This document shows positions 33,080-42,851 of a stretch of 64,000 nucleotides of DNA, piece after piece. The stretch covers positions 186,001-250,000 of the forward strand of contig JAJEKV010000214.1 of NCBI GenBank assembly GCA_021234155.1, in the 5' to 3' direction. The notes beneath the pieces were generated by a model. The model was not told the DNA's origin and ran no database searches. It was given only the letters and a program-made list of their open reading frames with translations. Each line of letters opens with the position of its first letter. Within the stretch, counting starts at the first letter, position 1. Both the position numbers and the translations under genes were made by a program. Source of the DNA: Isoetes taiwanensis. Lineage: Eukaryota; Streptophyta; Lycopodiopsida; Isoetales; Isoetaceae.

Positions 33080-34320
33080 CTTTCGCGTGTTTCAAATATT
33101 ATCTTTCAGATTTTTCTAATGCTTTCTACTACACTTATTCATAATAGAAACTTGCATGCAATAGCATGATTAATTCGGAAGAGAAACTCAAGAATTTACT
33201 GAACAAAAAAGCGGATGAAGTTTATAGAAAACTATTCTGGTTTCATAGACATCATCTGCTTCCTGCCTAGAGCAAATGCAAAAAGCTTGTCTTCTTGGAT
33301 TAAACCTGCCATTGAGATGAAACTTAAAACTAAATGAAAACTAACCTTGAGTTCTCGAGGTCGGAAGGATTGAAGAACGGAGGACTATGCTTGTGGTTTT
33401 AATTAGGGCTTTTCGATTCATGAGACCTTAGTCCTCTCAAGCACGGATGCTCTGAGAACTAAAAGGCTGAGTCTTTTAGTGAGTTAGGAATTGCCGAAAC
33501 CAAACATCTAACATTCTTTGAATATAAATCGCTCACCAAGATTTCGGGAGGGCGGATCCAAAACACGCAGGCGAACCGCAAATCGTATGAAGGAAGGAAG
33601 AAAATGTAGGAACTTTGAGAGCGTGAAATGGATTTATATAGGCATAATTAGAAATAAGTTAGCGTGAATAATTGATTGCTTGAATTAACACGCTCGGGCG
33701 TCATTTGATCTTCTTGGACATGACATGTATATGGTATATATGGAGAATATTACATTTCATGCAATAAATTCTCACGGCATTTTATTCCATTTATTGCATT
33801 CGAAAAAATAGAATTTAGAAATTTTATATAGGCTAAATTAAAAATGATTTTAAAGGCAAAATTATGAAGGCTAAAAAATGACTTGTAAGGTTGGGGAATT
33901 ATTTTAGGTCGTATAGGAAAATTTCCTATGGTTACTGAGATGAATCAGAGATTTCTCATGTGGTTGATTTATAGTGTTCCCGAGACTTTGTTGAGACAAA
34001 ATTTGCAGATACAAAATTTTAGAGAAAGCAATGACGAACAGGAGACAAAATAATTGGAGAAAACAGTTGGATTTAATTCAAATAATTTTATGTCTGTAAA
34101 AAAGCATTAGAAGAACACTGTTTGAAGAAAATTTTATGAAAACTTTTTGATTTCATTCATAAAAGTTATATGTAACAGGTAAGCCCAAGGCTTGTATGCA
34201 AAAAGTGCGAAGGCTTTTCACAAAATTACATGAAAAAATATGCCGGGAGGCGTGTCCAAAGCTTCAGAGTAGCAAACCAAAAACAAAAGGGGCCGCCCGG
34301 GATGCATCATTGATCTTCCA
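33080..34320. other. non-coding stretch of the 15.6-kb transposon
   Basis: AT-rich, with no supported gene. It contains one further CACGCTCGGGCGT site near 33690 and direct repeats of GAGACAAAAT (33995-34050). Confidence 0.5.
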
Positions 34321-34324
34321 CGTC

Positions 34325-34612
34325 TGCAACAAAGAAGAAAGAAAGGTGTTAGAAAAGAAAGAAAGGTGAAAAAAATAAATAAAAGCAGACATGCAAACCT
34401 AGCTCATCTCTCAACCATTCTAAAAACTGGTCGAATTGTCGACCTTCCTCCTCATCTTCTTCCTCCGCCTCCTCCTCCTCTTCCTCCTCCTCCTCTTCAG
34501 AGATTTCATTCTCTTTTTGGTGGTCAAGCCAACCACAAGCGGGGCGGTCATGTGCTCTTGAGAGGACATCTCCTCCCTCTTCCTCCAACTCCCTCCTCTT
34601 CCTCCTCTTCAT
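34325..34612 (-). CDS. small acidic transposon protein, two exons
   Basis: An ATG at 34612 gives MKRRKRRELEEEGG, then a long Glu/Asp run (residues 40-57) and FDQFLEWLRDEL. A donor (GCTAG|GTTTGC) near 34395 and an acceptor (TTTGTTGCAG) at about 34326 join to a short exon ending within five codons in TGA, giving about 75 residues. Basic head and acidic body suggest a nuclear chromatin- or protein-binding role, but this is composition only. No copy exists in the truncated inverted element. Confidence 0.45.
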
Positions 34613-34839
34613 CGAGGAGGAGGAATCGAGGAGAATTGGGCAAGAAAATCTATGGGGGGAAATAGAGGTTCTTCAACCCGACGTCTCTTTGAAAAGACCT
34701 CGGGTTCTTCATGAAGCTCGAAAGGCGAGGCAAACGCTACATGGCGGGCCCGAAAAAAAAATTTGGACAGAATGGAGGTCTTGAGGCGTGAACCGGATTT
34801 ATATAGGGTTAATTAGAAATTAGCGTGAATAATTTATTG

Positions 34840-35210
34840 CCTCAAATAACACGCAAGGCGTACGAAATTCCCGCCAGCTATATCATCTAGGGTATATTAT
34901 TATGGATAATAAATTCTCACGTCCATCAGCTATATGTCTTTTTCAGAATCATATATCCAAATTTTTCGATAATTAAAATTAGGATATATTTATATAAATG
35001 TCATTTCCTTGTTGTTGCCACGAAAATTCTTGTTTTAAATGATTTCGTTTACGCCCATTGTTATTATTATATTAAACCTATTTCCAAGGAATTTCTTGCT
35101 TTTAAAAAATGTGATTTACCTCTACATATTCCATAAATGTATTACTTTTTTATCTTATGGTGTAATAATTTTTTCCTACTCATTGACTAAAAAGGGTGCA
35201 ATTTGCCTAG
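34840..35210. other. intergenic region before the DUF7869-like gene
   Basis: AT-rich. One CACGCAAGGCGTACG site near 34850. The last 10 bp (TTTGCCTAG) look like a splice acceptor for the exon starting at 35211, so part of this stretch is probably an intron. Confidence 0.4.
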
Positions 35211-37900
35211 GTCAATGGTGCCTCTCCAACTCAAGATGGTGTGCAACATATTGAAAAGAGCAATATCAATGAAAAACCAACTCCTAACAAGAATGTTGAA
35301 GAAAAACAATTAGTCCTCTATAGTAGGGTGCAATGGAGGAACAAGAAGGTGAGAATCATGCACAAGTGCAACAAGGAAATAGTAGGGCAAGGAGTCATTG
35401 TGCTAGCAGATCCTGGTCAAGCTGTTAATGATGAAAGGCTAGGGGAAGACAATATTGGTATTGCAATTTCGATGTTGGAAGACAACTGGAAAGGTAAAGG
35501 TTTGGGTGACAAGGAATGTTTTGGTTGTGTCAAGCAATTGGAGGTTCCTTGCATCATGGCATGGCCTATAAGTAGTGTTCAATTTGTGGAGGATTATATT
35601 TTTCCAGAGCCTGAGGTTGTTGGGGACAATGATTGTCTTGATATTGATCCATTGGCAGTTGGAACTCTAAACCTAGGCAAAAGGGGAGAAGTATCAGTTG
35701 CCAGACATTATCCTAGCAAAAGAGCCAAGTTGAATAGTGACACCAAACGTGAGACAATGGTGAAGGTTAGGGGCTCAGATTGTTGTTGGAGTGCTTGTAG
35801 GCAATTCTTTACAATAGAACAATTGGTGGAAGCAAAGAGCCACTTTTTCAAGAGTACTTTGTTGATGAGAGGAGGACCTACATGTACACAATCTTCGAGC
35901 ATGCACTTCAAGATGAAAGAAACCCAAACAGAAAAAGATACCCTTTGCTAGGCAAATGGATATGTGCAAAAGCATGGCAGAGTATCCATGCAATTCCAAC
36001 TTCTTCATGGCATAATTGGCAAAAAAAACAGGCAGAGGGGAACATGATTGCTTTACATGGAAATAATGGTTTGTTGAGACCAATAGCTAGGACCTTGGCT
36101 GCCAGGGAGATATTTGAAAAATATATTGATTTCAATGCGAGTCTATGCCACACAAAAAGTAGAAGGGATGAAAAGGGAAGAGCGGGTTGTTGAGAAAAGG
36201 TTGCCATCACATTGTACTCAAAAGAGTATTTTGGAAGAAGTAAATTCCCTACTTCGAGAATTGGGAATTCTTCAATATCCCAACCTAGCTTTAGTAGGTT
36301 ATGGAAGAAGCATTTCAATCATGTCACCATAGCAACTTCAAACAACTTTGCAAAGTGCAATTTATGTGCTAAGTTGAAGGAGACTCTTGATAAGACCTGC
36401 AACAACCTAGTCAAAGGGCTAGGATAAGGGAGCATATGAAGGACCATATGATCGACCAACTATCATGTAGATCATGTTATTGGATGTGGAGGACTTCAAT
36501 AACTATTTATGTATTATACATGACAAGATGGACCAGCAAAAGACTTGTCTTCCACAATTCAAGTACATACCAAAGTCATGTGGAAGATCATACCCTTTCT
36601 GAATCTCAATGATCGGGGCAATCTTGCATGGGCGAGTAATCAAACCTACTATGGCCATTTTAGTTTGGAGTTGTGGAGTGATGGTCAGATTTTCATATTG
36701 GGAGTATCATGAGGTGTTTGAGAAACTATGAAAATGGATACAATGGTCACCTCCGGGACCTTCTGACTAGCCGTGCACTACATAGAGCATTGTTAGATGG
36801 AAACCCTAACAATATTGAAAAGTTCAGCAAGGCAAGGTTTAGGAAGCATGGGTCTAATGAACATGTTGGAGCTTCAACTTCACTTGCTAAACCTCAAGAT
36901 CTACCCAAAAGGTTTCTCTTGCAACTTGATAATTGTCTTTGGCCAAAATAAGAACGGTGGATGTTTTCTTTCCTATCCTACTTAACAATTTGTGGGGATA
37001 TTTGAAAGAGTTAATTTAGGGTTCCTTATGCCCGGGCATACCCATGAGGATGTGGATGCATTATTTGGCAAATATAGTTGTATCTTGAAGCAACAAACAA
37101 AGGACCAACTTTCCTAGGCTAATGGAAATCTTGCATGAATGCACTACTCCAAACCCTATAGCTTCTCTCATAGAAGAAGTGCACCGATTGGAAGAGCTTT
37201 GTGGATGGTTATACATTGGATCTTGAAGGTCATTCCGGGCCTCTGCAGTTCACTTTTGGGTGAGAGATGGGATTCCAATCTTCCAATGGAAGATGAGACC
37301 TTGAGAGGATGAGTGGAGAGGAGGGGAGGAAATATGGGCGTAGAGATGAGAATGGCAAGCCTATGATACCTCTAGGTCAACCAAAAGCTTTAAAACCTCT
37401 TGAAGAAGTGAAGCAATTGGGATTGACTAAGGAAGGAATCCAAGACTATATAAAGCATTGGCAAACCAATCCAGATGACACCAACCGTGCCTTGGTGGCT
37501 TCTTTGGAAAAGGTGATTAACCTTGTTGGGGAGATAGACACATCCTCAGATGAATTGAAAGAAGGGTGGTTGCCTAAAACTAGGTGGAAGACCTTAGCGG
37601 TCTTTGAGGATTTTTGATGACAACAGACGTGGCATTAAAGCAATATGCTCCTCCTCTTCGACAAACACTATGTTGGTCCTAAGAACAATAGGCCAAAGTT
37701 TCTAGGCATGGATGCTTATGAACCTTCCATTGACTTGGAATGCCACCAATTTGTGGTAGTAAAGCGAGATTTAGATACATATCCGGTGTAGTTTGGGGTT
37801 CACTATCTCTGATATTTGCAAAGAAGAAGGTAATATTAACTTCAACCATATGTGAGGTGGAATGGTGGTGTCCGATTCATCGGTTGACCAACGTCTAGGA
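35211..37900 (+). pseudogene. DUF7869-like transposase gene of the 15.6-kb transposon (decayed)
   Basis: The exon begins after an acceptor at 35210 and stays open to 35951 (about 240 residues, SSVQFVEDYIFPEPEV). Frames change but continue through TYMYTIFEHALQDERNPNRK, RTLAAREIFEKYIDFN, NLCAKLKETLDK, then HDKMDQQKTCLPQFKYIP (36.5 kb), FLLQLDNC plus KNKNGG (36.92-36.96 kb), and GFLMPGHTHEDVDALFGKYS (37.02-37.07 kb), ending SWTPNTIPARNARITIS near 38.04 kb. D-MDQ-KT-P, LQLDN-KN and GFLM-GHTHEDVDA are hallmarks of the DUF7869 family of TE-encoded proteins in plants and animals. At least eight stops or frameshifts. It is the only transposase candidate in the element. Confidence 0.75.
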
Positions 37901-38244
37901 TAAAGAAAGGTACTTTCAGTTGTTGGATAAAGAGATGGAGGAGAAATCCGAGTGATCCTGATCTTTGGCTAGACTATGAAAGTGTTTTGTACTCATGGAC
38001 TCCAAACACTATTCCAGCTAGAAATGCGAGAATTACAATATCTTAGGATGTCAGGAAGAAGGCTATGATATCATTAAGTTGAATAACTATGTAAATTTTT
38101 GTTATCACGTTTTTATGATATGGTGCTATATTGTGAAATATTGACTATTTTGTAAATAACATGATGTTACATTTTCATAAGTGAAATGTGTGAATTTGAA
38201 TATGCTACTAAAAACATGCAATATGAAATTTGTCCCAAAATTAA

Positions 38245-38275
38245 GACATAAACCCAATTTAATTGAATGATGGTT
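38245..38275 (-). repeat. right terminal inverted repeat of the 15.6-kb transposon
   Basis: Reads GACATAAACCCAATTTAATT and on to GATGGTT, the inverse of the left end with two mismatches. CTCC target duplication follows at 38276-38279. Confidence 0.9.
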
Positions 38276-38279
38276 CTCC

Positions 38280-38495
38280 TCTCCGTCTCCTTCCTGCCGG
38301 TCCGCTTCTTCCCTGGTGCTCTAGGAGGCTTGGGCTTCCCGGTGGTGGCGGCTTTAGGGTCAGCTCTTTTGCCGGATGTCGCCCTCTATAGTCCGTACCT
38401 GTTCTCCCCGATAGTATCGCGTTATATGCCTCCCGCCGCCATGAATGTTGTGTTCCCTCGGCTTCTTTTTTGATAGACCTTGACGGGTCTATCAC
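38280..38495 (-). pseudogene. histone H3-like ORF of the gypsy element, N-terminal tail part
   Basis: Continues the H3-like frame upstream of the transposon insertion. ATSGK aligns with residues 10-14 of the H3 tail (STGGK). A Lys/Arg/Pro-rich stretch of exactly the canonical length (37 residues to A47) follows: KAATTGKPKPPRAPGKKR, then TGRKETERR. An in-frame TAG at 38386-38388 and a frame change precede it. In the neighbouring frame GRTGTDYR could correspond to H3 residues 1-8 (A-R-T...R). No Met sits directly before that point, so the H3 domain may have been longer at its N-terminus or fused. Confidence 0.7.
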
Positions 38496-38699
38496 ATACG
38501 CCTCCCGTTGTGGCGCGGTTTGACCTTATCCCACGTTGGGTAGGGTGGGGCCCGGTGCTGCGGGCTGCTCTGCTTTCGGGTGCTACCACTCGGTACCTAC
38601 ACGCTCCCTGGCGAGGGGTTTTGAAGAGCCCCCCTCGGTGTTGGGGGCGTAGTCTTCATCCCCGAATCGTCGGTGGAGGGGGTCTGGTAAACTGTGGCT

Positions 38700-39437
38700 C
38701 GTTGATGACTAAACCCCTTACCGCTCAACCCTCACGACTGTTCTTTTGCCGCCTTTATGCCTTCGCCTTCCTCTTCTTCGACTGCGGTATTGTACGGCGG
38801 CTCAGCTCCTTCTCTTACCCTCTTTCTCTTCTTTTCGGCACTCTTTGGCTTCTTACTTCTTGATAAACGCCGCGAGGTCTTCTTCTTCAACTGGGTTGAG
38901 CCTCATTTGCCTTTGTTCCTCTCTCTCCTCAGCCTCCTTCAAACGAGCCCAAGCTTCAAGTTGCTCCTCGATGTTTGGCTGCCTGCATCTTCACGTTCCG
39001 CAAGCCACCCGATCTTGTTCCTCTTTCTTCTTCCTCCTCTCCTCGTCGATTTCTTGGAGGATCTTTTGCATGAAGACCGGCTGTTCTTCGCCTATGACCT
39101 CCGTCCCCGCGTCGGAGTGTGCATCCTCCTCTCGCTGCTAGGATCCCTTACTTTGGTGGTCGTCCGAATCTGCCCCCTCACTCGATGAAGACTGGCCATG
39201 CCTGAAAAGGCGCTCCTGAAGTATCCTCTGTATCAGGGCGGGATCATGGGCGCTGGAAGGTGCTTTGTCCGAACCATATTTGGGATTCGTCAATCCAGCT
39301 GTCTCTTGGGAAGATCGCCTTGGCAAGCGAGGCCAATTTCCTAAGGAAGGACGCGGAAATGGGGGGTCTAGGTCTATTTTATAGGTGGGCGATTTTAGGT
39401 CAAATTTCAAACTACCTTTTGGGTCACCTAAAAACAC
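38700..39437 (-). pseudogene. gypsy accessory ORF-a, charged coiled-coil protein
   Basis: An ATG at 39437 opens MFLGDPKGSLKFDLKSPTYK and continues DPALIQRILQERLFRHGQSS. After a stop it continues QPVFMQKILQEIDEERRKK and IEEQLEAWARLKEAEERE, then NPVEEEDLAAFIKK. The Glu/Arg/Lys-rich heptad-like stretches suggest a coiled coil. Several frameshifts. It follows the first pair of 67-bp palindromes, in sense with gag-pol, and lies just upstream of the H3-like ORF. No family recognised. Confidence 0.5.
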
Positions 39438-39452
39438 CTAAATTTAAGCATG

Positions 39453-39509
39453 GTCTCACACGTTGGGACCGATAATAAAAAGTTCATTTTACGTCATGAC
39501 GTCTTAGAC
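39453..39509. repeat. 67-bp palindrome family, copy 3 (degenerate)
   Basis: Begins GTCTCACACGTTG and has the AAAAAGTTCATTTT centre. The right arm is degraded to GACGTCTTAGAC. Located just upstream of ORF-a. Confidence 0.75.
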
Positions 39510-39657
39510 ATGGTGGATTCTGATGCTAAATTTTATACTTTCTAAGCATATTTTTAGAAATGTAACGTACCAATTCTAGCTAATTCCTAGCTTAAAATTA
39601 GAATTATCAAGTTATTTCTCTGAAATTCATGACTTTTTAGGGTGTTTCAGGCTGAAT

Positions 39658-39724
39658 GTCTCACACGTTGCGCCCAGCCCGAAAATGACATTTCCATTAT
39701 CTGTCCTGACGCGACGTGTGAGAC
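39658..39724. repeat. 67-bp palindrome family, copy 4
   Basis: GTCTCACACGTTGCGCCCAG ... GACGCGACGTGTGAGAC, as in copies 1 and 2, with some changes in the centre. With copy 3 it forms the first palindrome pair, 200 bp inside the primer-binding site. Confidence 0.9.
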
Positions 39725-39917
39725 CATCCTACTTTTTGAAGGTACTTTGACTCACTAATTTTAGTCTTTTTATGTTTTCATTCACTTTAACTGTTACTAG
39801 CTTAGCATATACTATAAAAATGAGAAAAAAATTTCCAATTTTTCGAGGTTCAAGGAACCTATCAAGTTAGTACTACTGGGAGCATGGTCAGTGCTTTGCT
39901 CTTGGTCTCCAAGAACA

Positions 39918-39931
39918 TTGCTCTGATACCA
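39918..39931 (-). other. primer-binding site (initiator tRNA-Met type)
   Basis: On the minus strand TGGTATCAGAGCAA lies one base inside the 5' LTR end, matching the 3' end complement of plant initiator tRNA-Met, the usual primer of plant gypsy and copia elements. Confidence 0.92.
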
Positions 39932-39932
39932 C

Positions 39933-41495
39933 TGTGACATCCCCTACTCGTATATGATGCACTCACCGCATACAAACATGCCCCCATACCAGCTCCATGC
40001 CGATACAGGGCCCTCCACATGACACTGCAACCGTGACGGGTCCCAGTGGGAAGAGTGAAGGGGTCATTTTACCCCGTCTCCCTCAGGGCCTACCAAGCTG
40101 CGGAAGCGTAAACATACATGTCAGTACATAACGTCATCACACATCCACCTCGAAGGGTGGTGCATCCACCATCTGCATAGACAAAAATCAGCACAATACA
40201 TAAGGGAAATCCTACCCAAGACTCAGACTTGAAGGGATGACTGGCGGCTTGGGTCTCCAGAGTTAATTGCAGACAGAATTCATGGCAATGGATTTGGCTG
40301 GCATAAGAACATGGCTTAGGGTTTTCCACTCCATCCGCCCCTCCTGTGCACACTTTGCAGAGTAGGCTGAAGAGTGTTGGGACCTGACTGTAGCCCGCCG
40401 GATGCATAGCCAAAAGGGCTATTCTTGGGTTGCATCTCCCCAGTTCCAATGGGGCAGGTAGGGATCTCTCCCACTAGAGGTCTCCATGCTGACTCAAGGT
40501 GACTGGAGGGCCCCTGCCCTTATTCGACTTAACCCACTGGAAAGTGAACACCACTTCACGGGTGTCGAGTCCATGCCTTACCCACACGCAGTGGTAAACC
40601 ATTAGACCTAGTCACAATGATCCCGGTGAGGCCTTACACACGGAGGGATGGTTCAAGAGTCGAAACGACCTCCTTCTAAGCCGGTCGCCCCTTCACCCAC
40701 AACCGGGTGTGGTTCTTGTGCAGGCGAAACTTCTGGTGTGCTAGAGGCTAATCTAGGAGCATCTACTACCAAGCTTGAGGTCTCTACCCCCCTTCCCAAT
40801 ACAAGGAGTTCACAGAGATACATTATCCATATACATCACAGAAGAACTAAAGAACTAGATCTAATCTATCTCATAGATTTAGGTTCTTTAGTTAGAGTCT
40901 GGTATCTAGAGATCTAGAGGGCTGCTATGGGCAATTTAATAGGCTAAACCTACTAATTCAATGACTAGAAGACGGTTTAGACTATTAAATTGACTAAATA
41001 CCTGATCCTTGGCTTGCTCCTCTTGCTCTGAACTCAACCATCCTGCTAAACTGCTCGAATCAAGGGAAACTAATGGTGCAATTTGCTCAAGCAGTGCAGG
41101 GAGGCAGTTTTGGCTCTTGGAGCAGCCAAAAGCAGAGCTCTAAAACCTAGGAGCGAAAAATGGGCAAGTTAGGTTTCTCCTACCTAAATAGACAAGGGGT
41201 TAGGGCTAGGGTTTCCAATTATCCCTTTAGGCATGTGGGATAATTGGGTATGGCCCACTTGCCTTTAATGGCTAGGTGGCATAAATGTATCTACATGGAA
41301 AGGTGTGCACCTTAATAAATGTGCACATTGGTAAATGTGCACATTAATAATAAATGCACATACCTTTCAAGTTGCCCCCTAGGGGCTACCCACCTGGCTA
41401 CACGTCGGCGTACATGTCAGTCGGAATGGCGTGTACACTTGGCGATGGCGACAAGATATCGTCTGGGACCGTATCTTTGTCTTTGGAATATCACA
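39933..41495 (-). repeat. 5' LTR of the gypsy element (1563 bp)
   Basis: Bounded on the plus strand by TGTGACATCCCC and TATCACA, so TG...CA in element orientation with short terminal inverted repeats. The part from 40494 onwards is shared with the 3' LTR pieces. It keeps the uninterrupted target (TCTA at 40860) of the 9.3-kb transposon. Small indels and substitutions relative to the 3' LTR are frequent, most of all in the last 120 bp. Confidence 0.9.
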
Positions 41496-41982
41496 AACGA
41501 GGCAAATCGCCTTGGATCGCGAGCGCGCGCTAACTTGTTTGCCGGATGTCATCCATATTGAGGCCCACTTGTTGTTACAGCATGCGGGGTTGGCTCGGAG
41601 GCCGTAACCGTCCCGCCATATCATCGATGCGATTGTTAGCCCACGGGGCCGGTATGTACTTCAGCATGGAAGCCATCTAAAGGACACCCAGTTCTCAGTT
41701 CAGGAGGGTTTCTCTCCACTTCAGCTCACTAGACGACGTCAGGAGTTGTGTAATATGCGGGAGGCTAGGCTACAGCGAAAGTGGGCAGTGTACCGAGGAG
41801 GCACAGCTATTATTCGAGATCAGTGGCCTCAGAATCCATGGTTTGGTTACCTTTAGTTCACTATGCTTACACACTTTGTTATTATTTCTATTGTATGTTT
41901 GTAATGTTTCCGTCTCATAGGCCAGTTGGCCTCAGTGGACGTTAAAATAATCTTCCTTCCTTCCTTCCTTCCTTCTTTCTAA
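41496..41982 (+). pseudogene. LINE C-terminal fragment with simple-repeat tail
   Basis: The plus strand reads, with frame changes, FSPLQLTRRRQELCNMREAR, LQRKWAVYRGGTAIIRDQW and NPWFGYL, the usual end of plant LINE ORF2. After a short 3' untranslated part comes a (TTCC) repeat at about 41951-41976, which may be the element's tail. It abuts the outer end of the gypsy 5' LTR. Confidence 0.6.
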
Positions 41983-42851
41983 TAAGTGGTACCTTCCTCC
42001 TACTATGTGGCACCTTCAACTTCATCCTCCTCAATGGCAGCAGATGTGGACTTAGGCATGTGATAAACTACCTCATCCTAAAGTGGGAGTACTTTGGTGG
42101 CAGATTCGAGTAAATAATTCATATGAAGCAAGGTGAATAGATAAAGGCCAGGCAATGTAACTCCACGTCAAGGTATTTGTATTGAGAACATGCTTCCCTT
42201 TTGTTCGTGAAGATAAAACCCTCTCTTTTTTAGTAAATACAAGTACGCTTACAAAAAACTGCTTTTAAGAGCAGGTTTTTCATAATGCACAAGCTATTAT
42301 CAAGGCTTCTTACTATTTTTTGCTTGACCAGAAGGAAAAAATGATATCGGAAGTTTATCTTCAGACTACCATCTTTTGTATAGTCAGGTGGTTTTCCTCT
42401 ATTTATCCATTGGGGTTCCAATCTTGGCTTGCATTATACGTTGTTGTTTTTATTTGGTGATTGAATAAACGTTTTGTATAAGGAAACGCAGCCCTACCCC
42501 GCATTCTGATAGGGAAACCATGCCGATGCGCAAAGCGTGGAGGCGTGGTTGACCCTACCAGATTGCAGGGTAGAGCTGAGCATGTGATACAAGTCGTCAA
42601 TGATCGGGAACTCCACAAAAAAAGCATATTCTTATTTGCCATTAAAACAAGGAATGCAAGAGCAAAAAATATCGATGAAGTGAGTCTTAGCCTCCTCGAT
42701 AGCACAATATCAATGAAGGGCGATCAATAAGAGTGCCTTTAGGCGATTTGAAGTGAGAGTAAAGAAGATTTTTGTGAGTTGCTGATGTGCAAAACAAAAT
42801 AGCCTGATGCCTCAATATTTTATTTAAATTTATTCACACCAAAGATAGAAG
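41983..42851. other. unassigned sequence between LINE tail and inverted transposon copy
   Basis: I recognise no gene. At 42131-42154 a 22-bp piece (AATAGATAAAGGCCAGGCAA) matches one arm of the 32.9-kb hairpin. So the truncated transposon copy may once have reached further, with about 700 bp inserted here. Confidence 0.4.

Larger units (their letters stand above)
22687..38275. mobile_element. 15.6-kb TIR transposon with DUF7869-like transposase and multi-gene cargo
   Basis: The ends are about 31-bp inverted repeats, AACCATCATCCAATTAAATT and onward, with two mismatches between ends. The 4-bp target CTCC is duplicated (22683-22686 and 38276-38279). It is inserted in the H3-like ORF of the gypsy. 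The plus strand holds a DUF7869-like gene (35.2-37.9 kb) and a short ORF at 31.65 kb. The minus strand holds, from right to left, an acidic protein, ORF-D, an RGG-box exon, ORF-C, ORF-B and a CTD-phosphatase-like gene. Intergenic parts carry many CACGCCAGGCGTG-type palindromes. Helitron B and an internal tandem duplication enlarged it; without them it is about 12.4 kb. A truncated inverted copy lies at 42852-49831. Confidence 0.88.
1560..41495 (-). mobile_element. Ty3/gypsy chromovirus LTR retrotransposon, split by three nested insertions
   Basis: Minus-strand LTR element. The 5' LTR is 39933-41495, the primer site complementary to initiator tRNA-Met is 39918-39931, and gag and pol run from 17.5 to 12.7 kb. 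A polypurine tract at 11845-11857 precedes the 3' LTR. The pol order PR-RT-RH-INT and the C-terminal chromodomain define Ty3/gypsy chromoviruses. The 3' LTR lacks its terminal 561 bp, so the target duplication cannot be tested. Three foreign elements interrupt it: 1944-11198, 17606-20146 and 22687-38275. Without them the internal region is about 9.9 kb, long for the family because two extra ORFs and an H3-like ORF lie between primer site and gag. All ORFs carry stops or frameshifts, and LTR divergence suggests an old copy. Confidence 0.88.

Noticed and set aside
38257-39188. Plus-strand Ser/Leu/Phe-rich frames opposite gypsy ORF-a
   Set aside because: They are reverse-strand shadows of the Glu/Lys/Arg-rich ORF-a and the H3-like tail.
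42403-42730. Possible small genes on both strands in the unassigned segment
   Set aside because: Overlapping frames on both strands without any known motif; nothing supports coding.
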